30,060 nt of DNA, from positions 1 through 30,060 of the IMG/VR virus record IMGVR_UViG_3300043464_001146. The stretch is one strand, 5' to 3'. Origin of the DNA: a virus. This document shows, one piece after another, positions 28,815 through 30,060 of the stretch (positions within the stretch are counted from its first letter, which is position 1; each line of letters starts with the position of its first letter). The notes under the pieces are model-generated. The model was not told the origin of the DNA and did no database searches. It worked only from the letters and a program-made list of their open reading frames with translations. The position numbers and the translations under genes are program-made.

Positions 28815-28926
28815 TTCTTTCTCTCAAAATTGGTTTCTCTTCGATGCTGATCTTTTCCGACTTAGTCGGCTCTGGATCACCGCACGACATCAGTGTCAGC
28901 AACAAAAGAAAAGCCAACAGTTTCAT
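28801..28926 (-). CDS. 41-residue lipoprotein in the head cluster
   Basis: This small gene starts at the ATG overlapping the upstream stop (TGATG) and runs 41 codons. The signal MKLLAFLLLLTLMSC ends in a lipobox LMSC, followed by a charged mature part of 27 residues (GDPEPTKSEKISIEEKPILR). It overlaps the next gene by 14 bases. Small phage lipoproteins can block receptors and exclude superinfection (T5 Llp is an example), but this one could also be a spanin-like or other envelope protein. Confidence 0.65.
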   Translation of the reverse strand: MKLLAFLLLLTLMSCGDPEPTKSEKISIEEKPILRERNGRY

Positions 28927-29360
28927 CAGGCCAGCGCGGCCTGCACGTCGTGCGGAAAGACAACCGGCAAGCCTAGAACCTCTGCGCGAGACGCGGGCTG
29001 GATCGCCATATCTTTGATGAGGTCCGCTTCTGCCTGAGTCAGCACCGCAGGCACCATCGCATCGAGCAGGCCGCGAGTATTTGGGTGACCGACATCGATG
29101 CCGGAGTCCTGCGAGACGAACTTCATCGCCCACTTCACAGCGGAATTTGATCCGGCCACAGCTTCCAGCTTGTCGAGGATTGCAGCGCCAGCAGCACCGT
29201 GGGCAGCAAGCACGCCGCGAGCGGTCACGAATTTCTCTTTGACCATCGAGAAGTCGCGCGCGTTCATCATGTTCGCCAGTACTCCTGGCGAATTGGAAAG
29301 AAAAGGCGCGTACCCGCGATTAAGCGGATCACTCATAAGCTCTGATTTGAGAGTAGTCAT
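28926..29360 (-). CDS. Conserved phage virion-associated protein
   Basis: This 144-residue protein begins TTLKSELMSDPLNRGYAPFL, a recurrent start of phage structural-region proteins, with ANMMNARDFSMV and a C-terminal LTQAEADLIKDMAIQPASRA then EVLGLPVV. It is helical. The function is not known; related genes lie near tail or head accessory genes. Confidence 0.7.
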   Translation of the reverse strand: MTTLKSELMSDPLNRGYAPFLSNSPGVLANMMNARDFSMVKEKFVTARGVLAAHGAAGAAILDKLEAVAGSNSAVKWAMKFVSQDSGIDVGHPNTRGLLDAMVPAVLTQAEADLIKDMAIQPASRAEVLGLPVVFPHDVQAALA

Positions 29361-29362
29361 GA

Positions 29363-29827
29363 TCAGCTAATCGTAAAAATGTCGTTCGTAGCGTTTGCCC
29401 AATCGATCTTCAGCTCGCCGCCGACGATGCTGCGGTCGCTGCCCAGGTCGACGAACGCAATCGCGCGAGTCGTAACCGACTCATAGATGATTGCCCACCT
29501 GGCATTCGTGAACCCCGAGGCGTCCTGCGCAATCGTGACGATGTCAGCGCGCAGAGTCGGCACGCCGCTCTGAAGCGCAAAGGTCTTAGTCGTCAACGAC
29601 GGCCCGCCAGTCACATAGGACGTTCCAGTTGCGACCTGAGATGTCGACAAGTTTGTGGTGCCACCAGCACCCCAACGCGGGTCGGCTGTAGTGGCTACCG
29701 GGTCAATGCCCGAGTTTGCAGCAGACTTCACAAACGCGATCTTGAGCGTGTCAGCGCTCAGGTCGATCAGTTTTGTGCCGAGCGCCATCAGGCCAGCTCT
29801 AAAAATAACAACGTCACCGACTGCCAT
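29363..29827 (-). CDS. Conserved phage virion protein
   Basis: This 154-residue protein has LIDLSADTLKIAFVKSAANS, YVTGGPSLTTKTFALQSG and ARWAIIYESVTTRAIAFVDL, a pattern common to small phage structural proteins of unknown role. It begins with a good ribosome binding site (GAGGTGA). It lies between the capsid gene and the virion accessory genes, so it may be a head decoration protein. Confidence 0.7.
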   Translation of the reverse strand: MAVGDVVIFRAGLMALGTKLIDLSADTLKIAFVKSAANSGIDPVATTADPRWGAGGTTNLSTSQVATGTSYVTGGPSLTTKTFALQSGVPTLRADIVTIAQDASGFTNARWAIIYESVTTRAIAFVDLGSDRSIVGGELKIDWANATNDIFTIS

Positions 29828-29895
29828 TGCGTCACCTCATCATTTGACAAATGAGAACAGCGCCAGCCTTTTGAGCCGGCGCCATCCTTCGCTGC

Positions 29896-30060
29896 TTAAG
29901 TCGCGGAGTGCGTGTATGCCTTGACCGCGCCGGAATCGACCAGGTTGCCGCCCATGCGCGCCCAGGCCAAGAATCCGACTTGTCCGAGCTTGGTGTAAGC
30001 CGAGTCGGTAAAACGGAACATCTGCACGTCCATCGCGTCGCGCACTTTGGAGTAGCTGAA
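29896..30060 (-). CDS. Major capsid protein, C-terminal fragment
   Basis: The last 54 codons are within the window; the 5' end is outside. It reads FSYSKVRDAMDVQMFRF, then LGQVGFLAWARMGGNLVD and ends KAYTHSAT. This is the end of HK97-like major capsid proteins, with a P-domain-like GQVGFLAW motif. Its position at the start of the structural cluster agrees. Confidence 0.75.
   Translation of the reverse strand, partial: FSYSKVRDAMDVQMFRFTDSAYTKLGQVGFLAWARMGGNLVDSGAVKAYTHSAT

Noticed and set aside
29850-29885. Intrinsic terminator after the capsid gene
   Set aside because: The stem has mismatches and no T tract follows on the - strand.

Overview
The window reads as about 30 kb of a lambda-like temperate siphophage, or an excised or intact prophage, of a GC-rich host. 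Betaproteobacteria (Burkholderiales-type) is my best guess from gene style and base composition only; no host marker gene is present. The gene order is that of a virion or circular phage map: integrase and a probable attP lie in the middle, with phage genes on both sides. A long non-contractile tail is implied by a tail tube, a frameshifted tail assembly chaperone, a tape measure protein and no sheath or baseplate genes.

Left part, mostly + strand. A Cro-like gene (142-342, -) and a CI-like repressor (414-812, +) form the immunity switch. Five copies of a 12-bp operator (AAGCwTnCTT core) lie on both sides of the repressor gene, like lambda oR and oL. The right-hand set overlaps the -35 and -10 of the early promoter. 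The early operon (985-7683) holds small unknown genes, then a recombination module: ERF annealing protein, YqaJ-type exonuclease and a small protein with an SSB-like tail. Next comes a two-gene cassette whose first protein carries RAMP/Cas7-like motifs; it is flanked by two degenerate GGCNN pentamer arrays and preceded by two abutting perfect hairpins. After that lies a C5 cytosine methyltransferase that overlaps, over nearly its whole length, a second recognisable protein in another frame. HTH and small proteins end the operon, which converges on a tyrosine integrase (7680-8681, -).

Middle. A probable attP (8683-8877) combines repeated GTATCA-type arm sites with a tRNA 5'-like core. Next to it a strong sigma70 promoter has a perfect 16-bp palindrome over its spacer and drives four small genes (8974-9909, +).

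Right part, all - strand and read from high to low coordinates: major capsid C-terminus, virion accessory proteins, a tiny lipoprotein, two LamG-like proteins sharing a repeated RQQPQ module, an 18 x 22-residue repeat protein, head-tail connector, adaptor, gp10-like and DUF3168-like genes. Then come two paralogous tail-tube-like genes separated by tandem terminators, gpG/gpGT with a canonical A AAA AAC slippery site, tape measure, minor tail proteins, J-like tip protein, a DUF4376-type tail fibre protein and a terminator. The lysis cassette follows (holin, SAR endolysin, i-spanin, second holin-like protein, proline-rich lipoprotein), then GNAT, HTH-metallophosphoesterase and a short FliA-like sigma factor. 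Most gene junctions are ATGA, GTGA or TGATG overlaps, so translation is probably coupled throughout.

The most unusual features are the dual-coded methyltransferase locus with a G10 tract inside it, the pentamer arrays with twin hairpins around the RAMP-like gene, the five-operator switch, the 16-bp palindrome promoter, and the 22-residue repeat protein among the head genes. All family calls come from reading motifs; no search was run.
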